From assembly GCF_028554725.1 (NCBI RefSeq), contig NC_071669.1, positions 31,858,001 to 31,922,000 on the forward strand: DNA of 64,000 bases, read 5' to 3'. How positions within the stretch are numbered: the first letter of the stretch is position 1; each line of letters opens with the position of its first letter. This DNA comes from Zeugodacus cucurbitae (taxonomy: Eukaryota > Arthropoda > Insecta > Diptera > Tephritidae). The notes under the pieces were generated by a model. The model had not been told where the DNA came from and ran no database searches. It saw only the letters and a program-made list of their open reading frames with translations. Positions 9,763-19,997 of this stretch are shown here, piece by piece. The position numbers were made by a program, and so were the translations under genes.

Positions 9763-10848
9763 ATGAATAGACTTACTAACGAGCAACGCTTGCAAATCAT
9801 TGAATTTTATTACCAAAATCAGTGTTCGGTTCGAAATGTGTTTCGCGCTTTACGTCCGATTTATGGTCTACATAATCGACCAAGTGAGCAAACAATTAAT
9901 GCGATTGTGACCAAGTTTCGCACTCAGTTTACTTTATTGGACATTAAACCAACCACACGAATGCGTACAGTGCGTACAGAAGAGAATATTGCGTCTGTTT
10001 CTGAGAGTGTGGCTGAAGACCGTGAAATGTCGATTCGTCGCCGTTCGCAGCAATTGGGTTTGTGTTATTCGACCACATGGAAGATTTTACGCAAAGATCT
10101 TGGTGTAAAACCGTATAAAATACAGCTCGTGCAAGAACTGAAGCCGAACGATCTGCCACAACGTCGAATTTTCAGTGAATGGGCCCTAGAAAAGTTGGCA
10201 GAAAATCCGCTTTTTTATCGACAAATTTTGTTCAGCGATGAGGCTCATTTCTGGTTGAATGGCTACGTAAATAAGCAAAATTGCCGCATTTGGGGTGAAG
10301 AGCAACCAGAAGCCGTTCAAGAACTGCCCATGCATCCCGAAAAATGCACTGTTTGGTGTGGTTTGTACGCTGGTGGAATCATTGGACCGTATTTTTTCAA
10401 AGATGCTGTTGGACGCAACGTTACGGTGAATGGCGATCGCTATCGTTCGATGCTAACAAACTTTTTGTTGCCAAAAATGGAAGAACTGAACTTGGTTGAC
10501 ATGTGGTTTCAACAAGATGGCGCTACATGCCACACAGCTCGCGATTCTATGGCCATTTTGAGGGAAAACTTCGGAGAACAATTCATCTCAAGAAATGGAC
10601 CCGTAAGTTGGCCACCAAGATCATGCGATTTAACGCCTTTAGACTATTTTTTGTGGGGCTACGTCAAGTCTAAAGTCTACAGAAATAAGCCAGCAACTAT
10701 TCCAGCTTTGGAAGACAACATTTCCGAAGAAATTCGGGCTATTCCGGCCGAAATGCTCGAAAAAGTTGCCCAAAATTGGACTTTCCGAATGGACCACCTA
10801 AGACGCAGCCGCGGTCAACATTTAAATGAAATTATCTTCAAAAAGTAA
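9763..10848 (+). CDS. Mariner-family transposase, DD41D (rosa-like), 361 aa
   Basis: Intact second copy of the transposase. Both helix-turn-helix regions (about 5-55 and 85-120) and the catalytic residues D159, D252 and D294 are present. It differs from the copy at 6045 only at residue 261, where it has D (codon GAT at 10543) in place of N. This residue lies nine positions after the second catalytic aspartate and just after the CHTAR motif, in the catalytic core but not part of the triad. The protein is identical to the copy at 13481, so D is probably the older state. It could supply enzyme for all elements with matching ends, including the deleted copy at 3084. Confidence 0.95.
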   Translation: MNRLTNEQRLQIIEFYYQNQCSVRNVFRALRPIYGLHNRPSEQTINAIVTKFRTQFTLLDIKPTTRMRTVRTEENIASVSESVAEDREMSIRRRSQQLGLCYSTTWKILRKDLGVKPYKIQLVQELKPNDLPQRRIFSEWALEKLAENPLFYRQILFSDEAHFWLNGYVNKQNCRIWGEEQPEAVQELPMHPEKCTVWCGLYAGGIIGPYFFKDAVGRNVTVNGDRYRSMLTNFLLPKMEELNLVDMWFQQDGATCHTARDSMAILRENFGEQFISRNGPVSWPPRSCDLTPLDYFLWGYVKSKVYRNKPATIPALEDNISEEIRAIPAEMLEKVAQNWTFRMDHLRRSRGQHLNEIIFKK

Positions 10849-10874
10849 ATGTCATGAACCAATCTAACGTTTCA

Positions 10875-10880
10875 AATAAA
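10875..10880 (+). terminator. Transposase poly(A) signal, copy 3
   Basis: AATAAA 27 bases after the stop codon, as in copy 2. Confidence 0.6.
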
Positions 10881-10927
10881 GAACCGATGAGATTTTGCAA
10901 ATTTTATGCGTTTTTTTTTTTTTTAAA

Positions 10928-10955
10928 GTTATCAAGCTCTTAAAAAATCACCCTT
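10928..10955 (+). repeat. Right terminal inverted repeat, copy 3
   Basis: AAAAAATCACCCTT end, then TA and TATGTCG satellite, as in copies 1 and 2. Confidence 0.87.
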
Positions 10956-13367
10956 TATATGTCGATATTCAACTTGCAAGAAAGTGAACTTTGATCTTAA
11001 ATCTGATAAAAATACAAAATCAATGATTTTGAATAAATGTTATTTGTGTTTCTACTTGTCGATAAACAACTTGCAAGAAAGTGAACTTTGATCTTAAATC
11101 TGATAAAAATACAAAATCAATGATTATGAATAAATGTTATTTATGTTTCTATTTGTCGATAAACAATTTGCCAGAAAGTGAACTTTGACCTTAGTTCTGA
11201 TAAAATACAAAATAAATGATTGTGAATAAATATTCTTTATGTTTTTATTTGTCGATATTCAACTTGCAAGAAAGTGAACTTTGATCTCAAATCTGATAAA
11301 AATACAAAATCAGTGATTATGAATAAATGTTATTTATGTTTCTATTTGTCGATAAACAACTTGCCAGAAAGTGAACTTTAATCTTAAATCTGATAAAAAT
11401 ACAAAATCAATGATTATGAATAAATGTTATTTATGTTTCTATTTGTCGATAAACAATTTGCCAGAAAGTGAACTTTGACCTTAGTTCTGATAAAATACAA
11501 AATAAATGATTGTGAATAAATATTCTTTATGTTTTTATTTGTCGATATTCAACTTGCAAGAAAGTGAACTTTGATCTCAAATCTGATAAAAATACAAAAT
11601 CAGTGATTATGAATAAATGTTATTTATGTTTCTATTTGTCGATAAACAACTTGCCAGAAAGTGAACTTTGATCTTAGTTCTGATAAAATACAAAATAAAT
11701 GATTGTGAATAAATATTCTTTATGTTTTTATTTGTCAATATTCAACTTACATGAAAATGCGCTTTGATCATAAATCTGATAAAAACAAAATAAATTATTA
11801 TGAATAAATATTCTTTATGTTTTTATTTGTCGATATTCAACTTGCAGGAAAGTGAACTTTGATCATAAATCTGAGAAAACTCAAAATAAATGATTATCAA
11901 TAAATGTTCTTTATGTTTCTATTTGTCGATAAACAACTTGCAAGAAAGTGAGCTTTAATCTTAGATATGATAGAATACAAAATAAATGATAATGAATAAA
12001 TATTCTTTATGCTTTTATTTGTCGATATTCAACTTGTAAGAAAGTGAATTTTAATCTTAAATATGATAAAATACAAAATAAATGATTTTGAATAAATATT
12101 GTTTATGTTTTTATTTGTCGATAAACAACTTGCAAGAAAGTGAGCTTTGATCTTAAATCTGATAAAACACAAAATAAATTATTATGAATAAATATTCTTT
12201 ATGTTTTTATTTGTCGATATTCAACTTGCAAGAATGTGAACTTTGATCATAAATCTGATAAAAAACAAAATAAATTATTATGAATAAATATTCTTTATGT
12301 TTTTATTTGTCGATATTCAACTTTCAGGAAAGTGAACTTTGATCATAAATCTGAGAAAACTCAAAATAAATGATTAGCAATAAATGTTCTTTATGTTTCT
12401 ATTTGTCGATAAACAACTTGCAAGAAGGTGAACTTTAATCTTAAATCTGATAAAAATACAAAATCAATGATTATGAATAAATGTTATTTATGTTTCTATT
12501 TGTCGATAAACAATTTGCCAGAAAGTGAACTTTGACCTTAGTTCTGATAAAATACAAAATAAATGATTGTGAATAAATATTCTTTATGTTTTTATTTGTC
12601 GATATTCAACTTGCAAGAAAGTGAACTTTGATCTCAAATCTGATAAAAATACAAAATCAGTGATTATGAATAAATGTTATTTATGTTTCTATTTGTCGAT
12701 AAACACCTTGCAAGAAAGAGACCTTTGATCTTAAATCTGATAAAAATACAAAATCAATGATTATGAATAAATGTTATTTATGTTTCTATTTGTCGATAAA
12801 CACCTTGCAAGAAAGTGAACTTTGATCTTAGTTCTGATAAAATACAAAATAAATGATTATGAAAAGATGTTATTTATGTTTTTATTTGTCGATAAACAAC
12901 TTGCAAGAAAGTGAGCTTTGATCTTAAATCTGATAAAAATACAAAATCAATGATTATGAATAAATGTTATTTATGTTTCTATTTGTCGATAAACACCTTG
13001 CAAGAAAGAGACCTTTGATCTTAAATCTGATAAAAATACAAAATCAATGATTATGAATAAATGTTATTTATGTTTCTATTTGTCGATAAACACCTTGCAA
13101 GAAAGTGAACTTTGATCTTAGTTCTGATAAAATACAAAATAAATGATTATGAATAAATATTCTTTATGTTTTTATTTGTCGATATTCAACTTACATGAAA
13201 ATGAACTTTGATCATAAATCTGATAAAAAACAAAATAAATTATTATGAATAAATATTCTTTATGTTTTTATTTGACGATATTCAACTTACATTAAAGTGA
13301 ACTTTGATCATAAATCTGATAAAAATACAAAATAAATTATTATGAATAAATATTCTTTATGTTTTTA
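10956..13367 (+). repeat. 2412 bp satellite block B', second copy
   Basis: No gene. Repeat of 7238-9649 at an offset of 3718 bp with substitutions noticed at 12049 and 12168. Together with transposon copy 3 it makes the second complete 3718 bp composite unit. Confidence 0.88.
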
Positions 13368-13395
13368 ACGGGTGATTTTTTTGAGGTTAGGATTT
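13368..13395 (+). repeat. Left terminal inverted repeat, copy 4
   Basis: Identical to the left ends of copies 2 and 3. Confidence 0.87.
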
Positions 13396-13435
13396 TCATG
13401 CATTAGTATTTGACAGATCACGTGGGATTTCAGAC

Positions 13436-13471
13436 ATGGTGTCAAAGAGAAAGATGCTCAGTATGCTTTGA
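13436..13471 (+). other. In-frame upstream ORF, copy 4
   Basis: Same 11-codon frame and TGA, nine bases (three codons) before the transposase ATG at 13481. Confidence 0.45.
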
Positions 13472-13480
13472 CATTTCATC

Positions 13481-14566
13481 ATGAATAGACTTACTAACGA
13501 GCAACGCTTGCAAATCATTGAATTTTATTACCAAAATCAGTGTTCGGTTCGAAATGTGTTTCGCGCTTTACGTCCGATTTATGGTCTACATAATCGACCA
13601 AGTGAGCAAACAATTAATGCGATTGTGACCAAGTTTCGCACTCAGTTTACTTTATTGGACATTAAACCAACCACACGAATGCGTACAGTGCGTACAGAAG
13701 AGAATATTGCGTCTGTTTCTGAGAGTGTGGCTGAAGACCGTGAAATGTCGATTCGTCGCCGTTCGCAGCAATTGGGTTTGTGTTATTCGACCACATGGAA
13801 GATTTTACGCAAAGATCTTGGTGTAAAACCGTATAAAATACAGCTCGTGCAAGAACTGAAGCCGAACGATCTGCCACAACGTCGAATTTTCAGTGAATGG
13901 GCCCTAGAAAAGTTGGCAGAAAATCCGCTTTTTTATCGACAAATTTTGTTCAGCGATGAGGCTCATTTCTGGTTGAATGGCTACGTAAATAAGCAAAATT
14001 GCCGCATTTGGGGTGAAGAGCAACCAGAAGCCGTTCAAGAACTGCCCATGCATCCCGAAAAATGCACTGTTTGGTGTGGTTTGTACGCTGGTGGAATCAT
14101 TGGACCGTATTTTTTCAAAGATGCTGTTGGACGCAACGTTACGGTGAATGGCGATCGCTATCGTTCGATGCTAACAAACTTTTTGTTGCCAAAAATGGAA
14201 GAACTGAACTTGGTTGACATGTGGTTTCAACAAGATGGCGCTACATGCCACACAGCTCGCGATTCTATGGCCATTTTGAGGGAAAACTTCGGAGAACAAT
14301 TCATCTCAAGAAATGGACCCGTAAGTTGGCCACCAAGATCATGCGATTTAACGCCTTTAGACTATTTTTTGTGGGGCTACGTCAAGTCTAAAGTCTACAG
14401 AAATAAGCCAGCAACTATTCCAGCTTTGGAAGACAACATTTCCGAAGAAATTCGGGCTATTCCGGCCGAAATGCTCGAAAAAGTTGCCCAAAATTGGACT
14501 TTCCGAATGGACCACCTAAGACGCAGCCGCGGTCAACATTTAAATGAAATTATCTTCAAAAAGTAA
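13481..14566 (+). CDS. Mariner-family transposase, DD41D (rosa-like), 361 aa
   Basis: Third intact transposase, identical in protein sequence to the one at 9763 (D at residue 261). The D159/D252/D294 triad, both DNA-binding helix-turn-helix regions and the C-terminal segment ending LNEIIFKK are complete. Three uninterrupted copies suggest either recent activity or, more simply, recent duplication of one intact element inside the satellite. Only the 3' tail and right flank of this copy differ from the others, so it may descend from a different parental transposon on its right side. Confidence 0.95.
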   Translation: MNRLTNEQRLQIIEFYYQNQCSVRNVFRALRPIYGLHNRPSEQTINAIVTKFRTQFTLLDIKPTTRMRTVRTEENIASVSESVAEDREMSIRRRSQQLGLCYSTTWKILRKDLGVKPYKIQLVQELKPNDLPQRRIFSEWALEKLAENPLFYRQILFSDEAHFWLNGYVNKQNCRIWGEEQPEAVQELPMHPEKCTVWCGLYAGGIIGPYFFKDAVGRNVTVNGDRYRSMLTNFLLPKMEELNLVDMWFQQDGATCHTARDSMAILRENFGEQFISRNGPVSWPPRSCDLTPLDYFLWGYVKSKVYRNKPATIPALEDNISEEIRAIPAEMLEKVAQNWTFRMDHLRRSRGQHLNEIIFKK

Positions 14567-14592
14567 ATGTCATGAACCAATCTAACGTTTCA

Positions 14593-14598
14593 AATAAA
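14593..14598 (+). terminator. Transposase poly(A) signal, copy 4
   Basis: AATAAA 27 bases after the stop codon. Confidence 0.6.
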
Positions 14599-14645
14599 GA
14601 ACCGATGAGATTTTGCAAATTTTATGCGTTTTTTTTTTTAAAAAA

Positions 14646-14673
14646 GTTATCAAGCTCTTAAAAAATCACCCTT
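14646..14673 (+). repeat. Right terminal inverted repeat, copy 4
   Basis: Same AAAAAATCACCCTT end, preceded by six A, then TA and TTTGCCGATATTCAACG satellite. Confidence 0.87.
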
Positions 14674-16150
14674 TATTTGCCGATATTCAACGTGCAGGAA
14701 AGTGAACTTTGATCATAAATCTGAGAAAACTCAAAATAAATGATTATCCATAAATGTTCTTTATGTTTCTATTTGTCGATAAACAACTTGCAAGAAAGTG
14801 AACTTAATCTTAGATATGATAGAATACAAAATAAATGATTATGAATAAATATTCTTTATGTTTTTATTTGTCGATAAACAACTTGCAAGAAAGTGAGCTT
14901 TGATCTTAAATCTGATAAAATACGAAATAAGTGATAATGAATTAATATTCTTTATGTTTTTATATGTCGATATTCAACTTGCAAGAAAGTGAACTTTGAT
15001 CTTAAATCTGATAAAAATACAAAATCAATGATTATGAATAAATGTTATTTATGTTTCTATTTGTCGATAAACACCTTTCAAGAAAGTGAACTTTGATCTT
15101 AGTTCTGATAAAATACAAAATAAATGATTATGAATAAATAGTCTTTATGTTTTTATTTGTCGATATTCAACTTACATGAAAATGAACTTTGATCATAAAT
15201 CTGATAAAAAACAAAATAAATTATTATGAATAAATATTCCTTACGTTTTTATTTGACGATATTCAACTTACATGAAAGTGAACTTTGATCATAAATCTGA
15301 TAAAAATACAAAATAAATTATTATGAATAAATATTCTTTATGTTTTTATTTGCCGATATTCAACGTGCAGGAAAGTGAACTTTGATCATAAATCTGAGAA
15401 AACTCAAAATAAATGATTATCAATAAATGTTCTTTATGTTTCTATTCGTCGATAAACAACTTGCAAGAAAGTGAACTTTAATCTTAGATGTGATAGAATA
15501 CAAAATCAATGATTATGAATAAATGTTATTTATGTTTCTATTTGTCGATAAACAACTTGCAAGAAAGTGAACTTTGATCTTAGTTCTGATAAAATACAAA
15601 ATAAATGATTATTTATGTTTCTATTTGTCGATAAACAACTTGCAAGAAAGTGAACTTTGATCTTAGATCTGATAGAATACAAAATAAATGATTATGAATA
15701 TATGTTTTTTATGTTTCTATATGTCGATAAATAACTTGCAAGAAAGTGAACTTTTATCTTAAATCTGATAAAAATACAAAATAAATGATTATGAATAAAT
15801 ATTTTTAATGTTTCTATTTGTCGATAAACGACTTGCAAGAAAGTGAACTTTAATCTTAGATATGATAGAATACAAAATAAATGATTATGAATAAATATTC
15901 TTTATGCTTTTATTTGTCGATATTCAACTTGCAAGAAAGTGAACTTTAATCTTAAATATGATAAAATACAAAATAAATGATTTTGAAAAGATGTTATTTA
16001 TGTTTTTATTTGTCGATAAACAACTTGCAAGAAAGTGAGCTTTGATCTTAAATCTGATAAAATACGAAATAAGTGATAATGAATTAATATTCTTTATGTT
16101 TCTATTTGTCGATAAACACCTTGCAAGAAAGTGAACTTTGATCTTAGTTC
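14674..16150 (+). repeat. Transposon-free satellite after copy 4, mixed monomer order
   Basis: No gene. It starts with the CCGATATTCAACGTGCAGG monomer (14680) that opens the 8-monomer blocks at 16398, 18322, 21208 and 29870, including their markers GATTATCCATAAATG and the 2-base-shorter GAACTTAATC. Here that block is about one monomer short before the next CCGATATTC monomer (15353). Confidence 0.75.
15601..15625 (+). other. Shortened monomer with 13 bp internal deletion
   Basis: ATAAATGATT runs directly into ATTTATGTTTC; the usual ATGAATAAATGTT between them is missing. TTAT at both edges suggests a slippage deletion. It is a private variant of this spot among the monomers I read. Confidence 0.65.
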
Positions 16151-19100
16151 TGATAAAATACAAAATAAATGATTATGAATAAATATTCTTTATGTTTTTA
16201 TTTGTCGATATTCAACTTACATGAAAATGAACTTTGATCATAAATCTGATAAAAAACAAAATAAATTATTATGAATAAATATTCTTTATGTTTTTATTTG
16301 ACGATATTCAACTTACATGAAAGTGAACTTTGATCATAAATCTGATAAAAATACAAAATAAATTATTATGAATAAATATTCTTTATGTTTTTATTTGCCG
16401 ATATTCAACGTGCAGGAAAGTGAACTTTGATCATAAATCTGAGAAAACTCAAAATAAATGATTATCCATAAATGTTCTTTATGTTTCTATTTGTCGATAA
16501 ACAACTTGCAAGAAAGTGAACTTAATCTTAGATATGATAGAATACAAAATAAATGATTATGAATAAATATTCTTTATGCTTTTATTTGTCGATATTCAAC
16601 TTGCAAGAAAGTGAATTTTAATCTTAAATATGATAAAATACAAAATAAATGATTTTGAATAGATGTTATTTATGTTTTTATTTGTCGATAAACAACTTGC
16701 AAGAAAGTGAGCTTTGATCTTAAATCTGATAAAATACGAAATAAGTGATAATGAATTAATATTCTTTATGTTTTTATATGTCGATATTCAACTTGCAAGA
16801 AAGTGAACTTTGATCTTAAATCTGATAAAAATACAAAATCAATGATTATGAATAAATGTTATTTATGTTTCTATTTGTCGATAAACACCTTGCAAGAAAG
16901 TGAACTTTGATCTTAGTTCTGATAAAATACAAAATAAATGATTATGAATAAATATTCTTTATGTTTTTATTTGTCGATATTCAACTTACATGAAAATGAA
17001 CTTTGATCATAAATCTGATAAAAAACAAAATAAATTATTATGAATAAATATTCTTTATGTTTTTATTTGACGATATTCAACTTACATGAAAGTGAACTTT
17101 GATCATAAATCTGATAAAAATACAAAATAAATTATTATGAATAAATATTCTTTATGTTTTTATTTGCCGATATTCAACGTGCAGGAAAGTGAACTTTGAT
17201 CATAAATCTGAGAAAACTCAAAATAAATGATTATCAATAAATGTTCTTTATGTTTCTATTCGTCGATAAACAACTTGCAAGAAAGTGAACTTTAATCTTA
17301 GATGTGATAGAATACAAAATAAATGATTTTGAATAGATGTTATTTATGTTTTTATTTGTCGATAAACAACTTGCAAGAAAGTGAGCTTTGATCTTAAATC
17401 TGATAAAATACGAAATAAGTGATAATGAATTAATATTCTTTATGTTTTTAATATGTCGATATTCAACTTACATGAACATGAACTTTGATCATAAATCTGA
17501 TAAAAAACAAAATCAATTATTATGAATAAATATTCTTTATGTACTTATTTGTCGATATTCAACTTGCAAGAAAGTGAACTTTGATCAAAAATCTGAGAAA
17601 ACTCAAAATAAATGATTATAAATAAATGTTCTTTATGTTTCTATTTGTCGATATTCAACTTGCAAGAAAGTGAACTTTAATCTTAAATATGATAAAATAC
17701 AAAATAAATGATTTTGAATAAATGTTATTTATGTTTTTACTTGTCGATAAACAACTTGCAAGAAAGTGAACTTTAATCTTAAATCTGATAAAATACAAAA
17801 TAAATGATTATGAATATATGTTCTTTATGTTTCTATATGTCGATAAATAACTTGCAAGAAAGTGAACTTTGATCTTAGATCTGATAGAATACAAAATAAA
17901 TGATTATGAATATATGTTCTTTATGTTTCTATATGTCGATAAATAACTTGCAAGAAAGTGAACTTTTATCTTAAATCTGATAAAAATACAAAATAAATGA
18001 TAATGAATAAATATTATTTATGTTTTTATTTGCCGATTAACAACTTACATGAAAGTGAACTTTGATCATAAATCTGATAAAATACAAAATAAATGATTAT
18101 GAATAAATATTCTTTATGTTTTTATTTGTCGATATTCAACTTACATGAAAATGAACTTTGATCATAAATCTGATAAAAAACAAAATAAATTATTATGAAT
18201 AAATATTCTTTATGTTTTTATTTGACGATATTCAACTTACATCAAAGTGAACTTTGATCATAAATCTGATAAAAATACAAAATAAATTATTATGAATAAA
18301 TATTCTTTATGTTTTTATTTGCCGATATTCAACGTGCAGGAAAGTGAACTTTGATCATAAATCTGAGAAAACTCAAAATAAATGATTATCCATAAATGTT
18401 CTTTATGTTTCTATTTGTCGATAAACAACTTGCAAGAAAGTGAACTTAATCTTAGATATGATAGAATACAAAATAAATGATTATGAATAAATATTCTTTA
18501 TGCTTTTATTTGTCGATATTCAACTTGCAAGAAAGTGAACTTTAATCTTAAATATGATAAAATACAAAATAAATGATTTTGAATAGATGTTATTTATGTT
18601 TTTATTTGTCGATAAACAACTTGCAAGAAAGTGAGCTTTGATCTTAAATCTGATAAAATACGAAATAAGTGATAATGAATTAATATTCTTTATGTTTTTA
18701 TATGTCGATATTCAACTTGCAAGAAAGTGAACTTTGATCTTAAATCTGATAAAAATACAAAATCAATGATTATGAATAAATGTTATTTATGTTTCTATTT
18801 GTCGATAAACACCTTGCAAGAAAGTGAACTTTGATCTTAGTTCTGATAAAATACAAAATAAATGATTATGAATAAATATTCTTTATGTTTTTATTTGTCG
18901 ATATTCAACTTACATGAAAAAGAACTTTGATCATAAATCTGATAAAAAACAAAATAAATTATTATGAATGAATATTCTTTATGTTTTTATTTGACGATAT
19001 TCAACTTACATGAAAGTGAACTTTGATCATAAATCTGATAAAAATACAAAATAAATTATTATGAATAAATATTCTTTATGTTTTTATTTGCCGATATTCA

Positions 19101-19997
19101 ACGTGCAGGAAAGTGAACTTTGATCATAAATCTGAGAAAACTCAAAATAAATGATTATCAATAAATGTTCTTTATGTTTCTATTCGTCGATAAACAACTT
19201 GCAAGAAAGTGAACTTTAATCTTAGATGTGATAGAATACAAAATAAATGATTTTGAATAGATGTTATTTATGTTTTTATTTGTCGATAAACAACTTGCAA
19301 GAAAGTGAGCTTTGATCTTAAATCTGATAAAATACGAAATAAGTGATAATGAATTAATATTCTTTATGTTTTTAATATGTCGATATTCAACTTACATGAA
19401 CATGAACTTTGATCATAAATCTGATAAAAAACAAAATCAATTATTATGAATAAATATTCTTTATGTACTTATTTGTCGATATTCAACTTGCAAGAAAGTG
19501 AACTTTGATCAAAAATCTGAGAAAACTCAAAATAAATGATTATAAATAAATGTTCTTTATGTTTCTATTTGTCGATATTCAACTTGCAAGAAAGTGAACT
19601 TTAATCTTAAATATGATAAAATACAAAATAAATGATTTTGAATAAATGTTATTTATGTTTTTACTTGTCGATAAACAACTTGCAAGAAAGTGAACTTTAA
19701 TCTTAAATCTGATAAAATACAAAATAAATGATTATGAATATATGTTCTTTATGTTTCTATATGTCGATAAATAACTTGCAAGAAAGTGAACTTTGATCTT
19801 AGATCTGATAGAATACAAAATAAATGATTATGAATATATGTTCTTTATGTTTCTATATGTCGATAAATAACTTGCAAGAAAGTGAACTTTTATCTTAAAT
19901 CTGATAAAAATACAAAATAAATGATAATGAATAAATATTATTTATGTTTTTATTTGCCGATTAACAACTTACATGAAAGTGAACTTTTATCATAAAT
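16150..19997 (+). repeat. Tandem pair of 1924 bp higher-order units (20 monomers)
   Basis: Markers repeat at exactly 1924 bp: CCGATATTCAACGTG at 16398 and 18322, TTTTTAATATGTCG (ATATGTCG at 17451 and 19375), CCGATTAAC at 18033 and 19957. The match fades near 16.15 kb on the left and 18.06/19.98 kb on the right, so the edges are approximate. No gene. Confidence 0.78.
16392..16393 (+). other. Empty TA site homologous to the transposon insertion point
   Basis: The sequence left of this TA (GACGATATTCAACTTACAT monomer) matches the left flank of all four transposons, and the right side (TTTGCCGATATTCAACG) matches the right flank of copy 4. It is therefore an uninterrupted copy of the target site. 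Others are at 15347, 17160, 18316 and 19085. Confidence 0.7.

Larger units (their letters stand above)
9650..10955 (+). mobile_element. Full-length rosa-like (DD41D) mariner transposon, copy 3
   Basis: 1306 bp, the same length as copy 2 and 3718 bp downstream of it. TA lies on both sides (9648-9649 and 10956-10957). By eye it differs from copy 2 at a single base (10543, G here, A there). The tail before the right end is T14-A3, as in copy 2. The satellite flanks equal those of copy 2 on both sides, so this is a duplication of the whole composite unit, not a new insertion. Confidence 0.95.
13368..14673 (+). mobile_element. Full-length rosa-like (DD41D) mariner transposon, copy 4
   Basis: 1306 bp, TA at 13366-13367 and 14674-14675. 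The left flank is identical to the other copies. Two things set its right side apart: the run before the right terminal repeat is T11-A6 instead of T14-A3 (same total length), and the flank beyond the TA reads TTTGCCGATATTCAACG instead of TATGTCGATATTCAACT. That right flank is the natural continuation of its left flank in many empty satellite sites downstream, so this copy best preserves the original insertion site. It is the last transposon in the window. Confidence 0.95.

Noticed and set aside
15924..16163. Minus-strand frame of 79 codons in satellite (also 39751-39933 and 49696-49935) as a real gene
   Set aside because: It is translated satellite, with a 32-residue periodicity forced by the 96 bp monomer; low complexity and no known domain.
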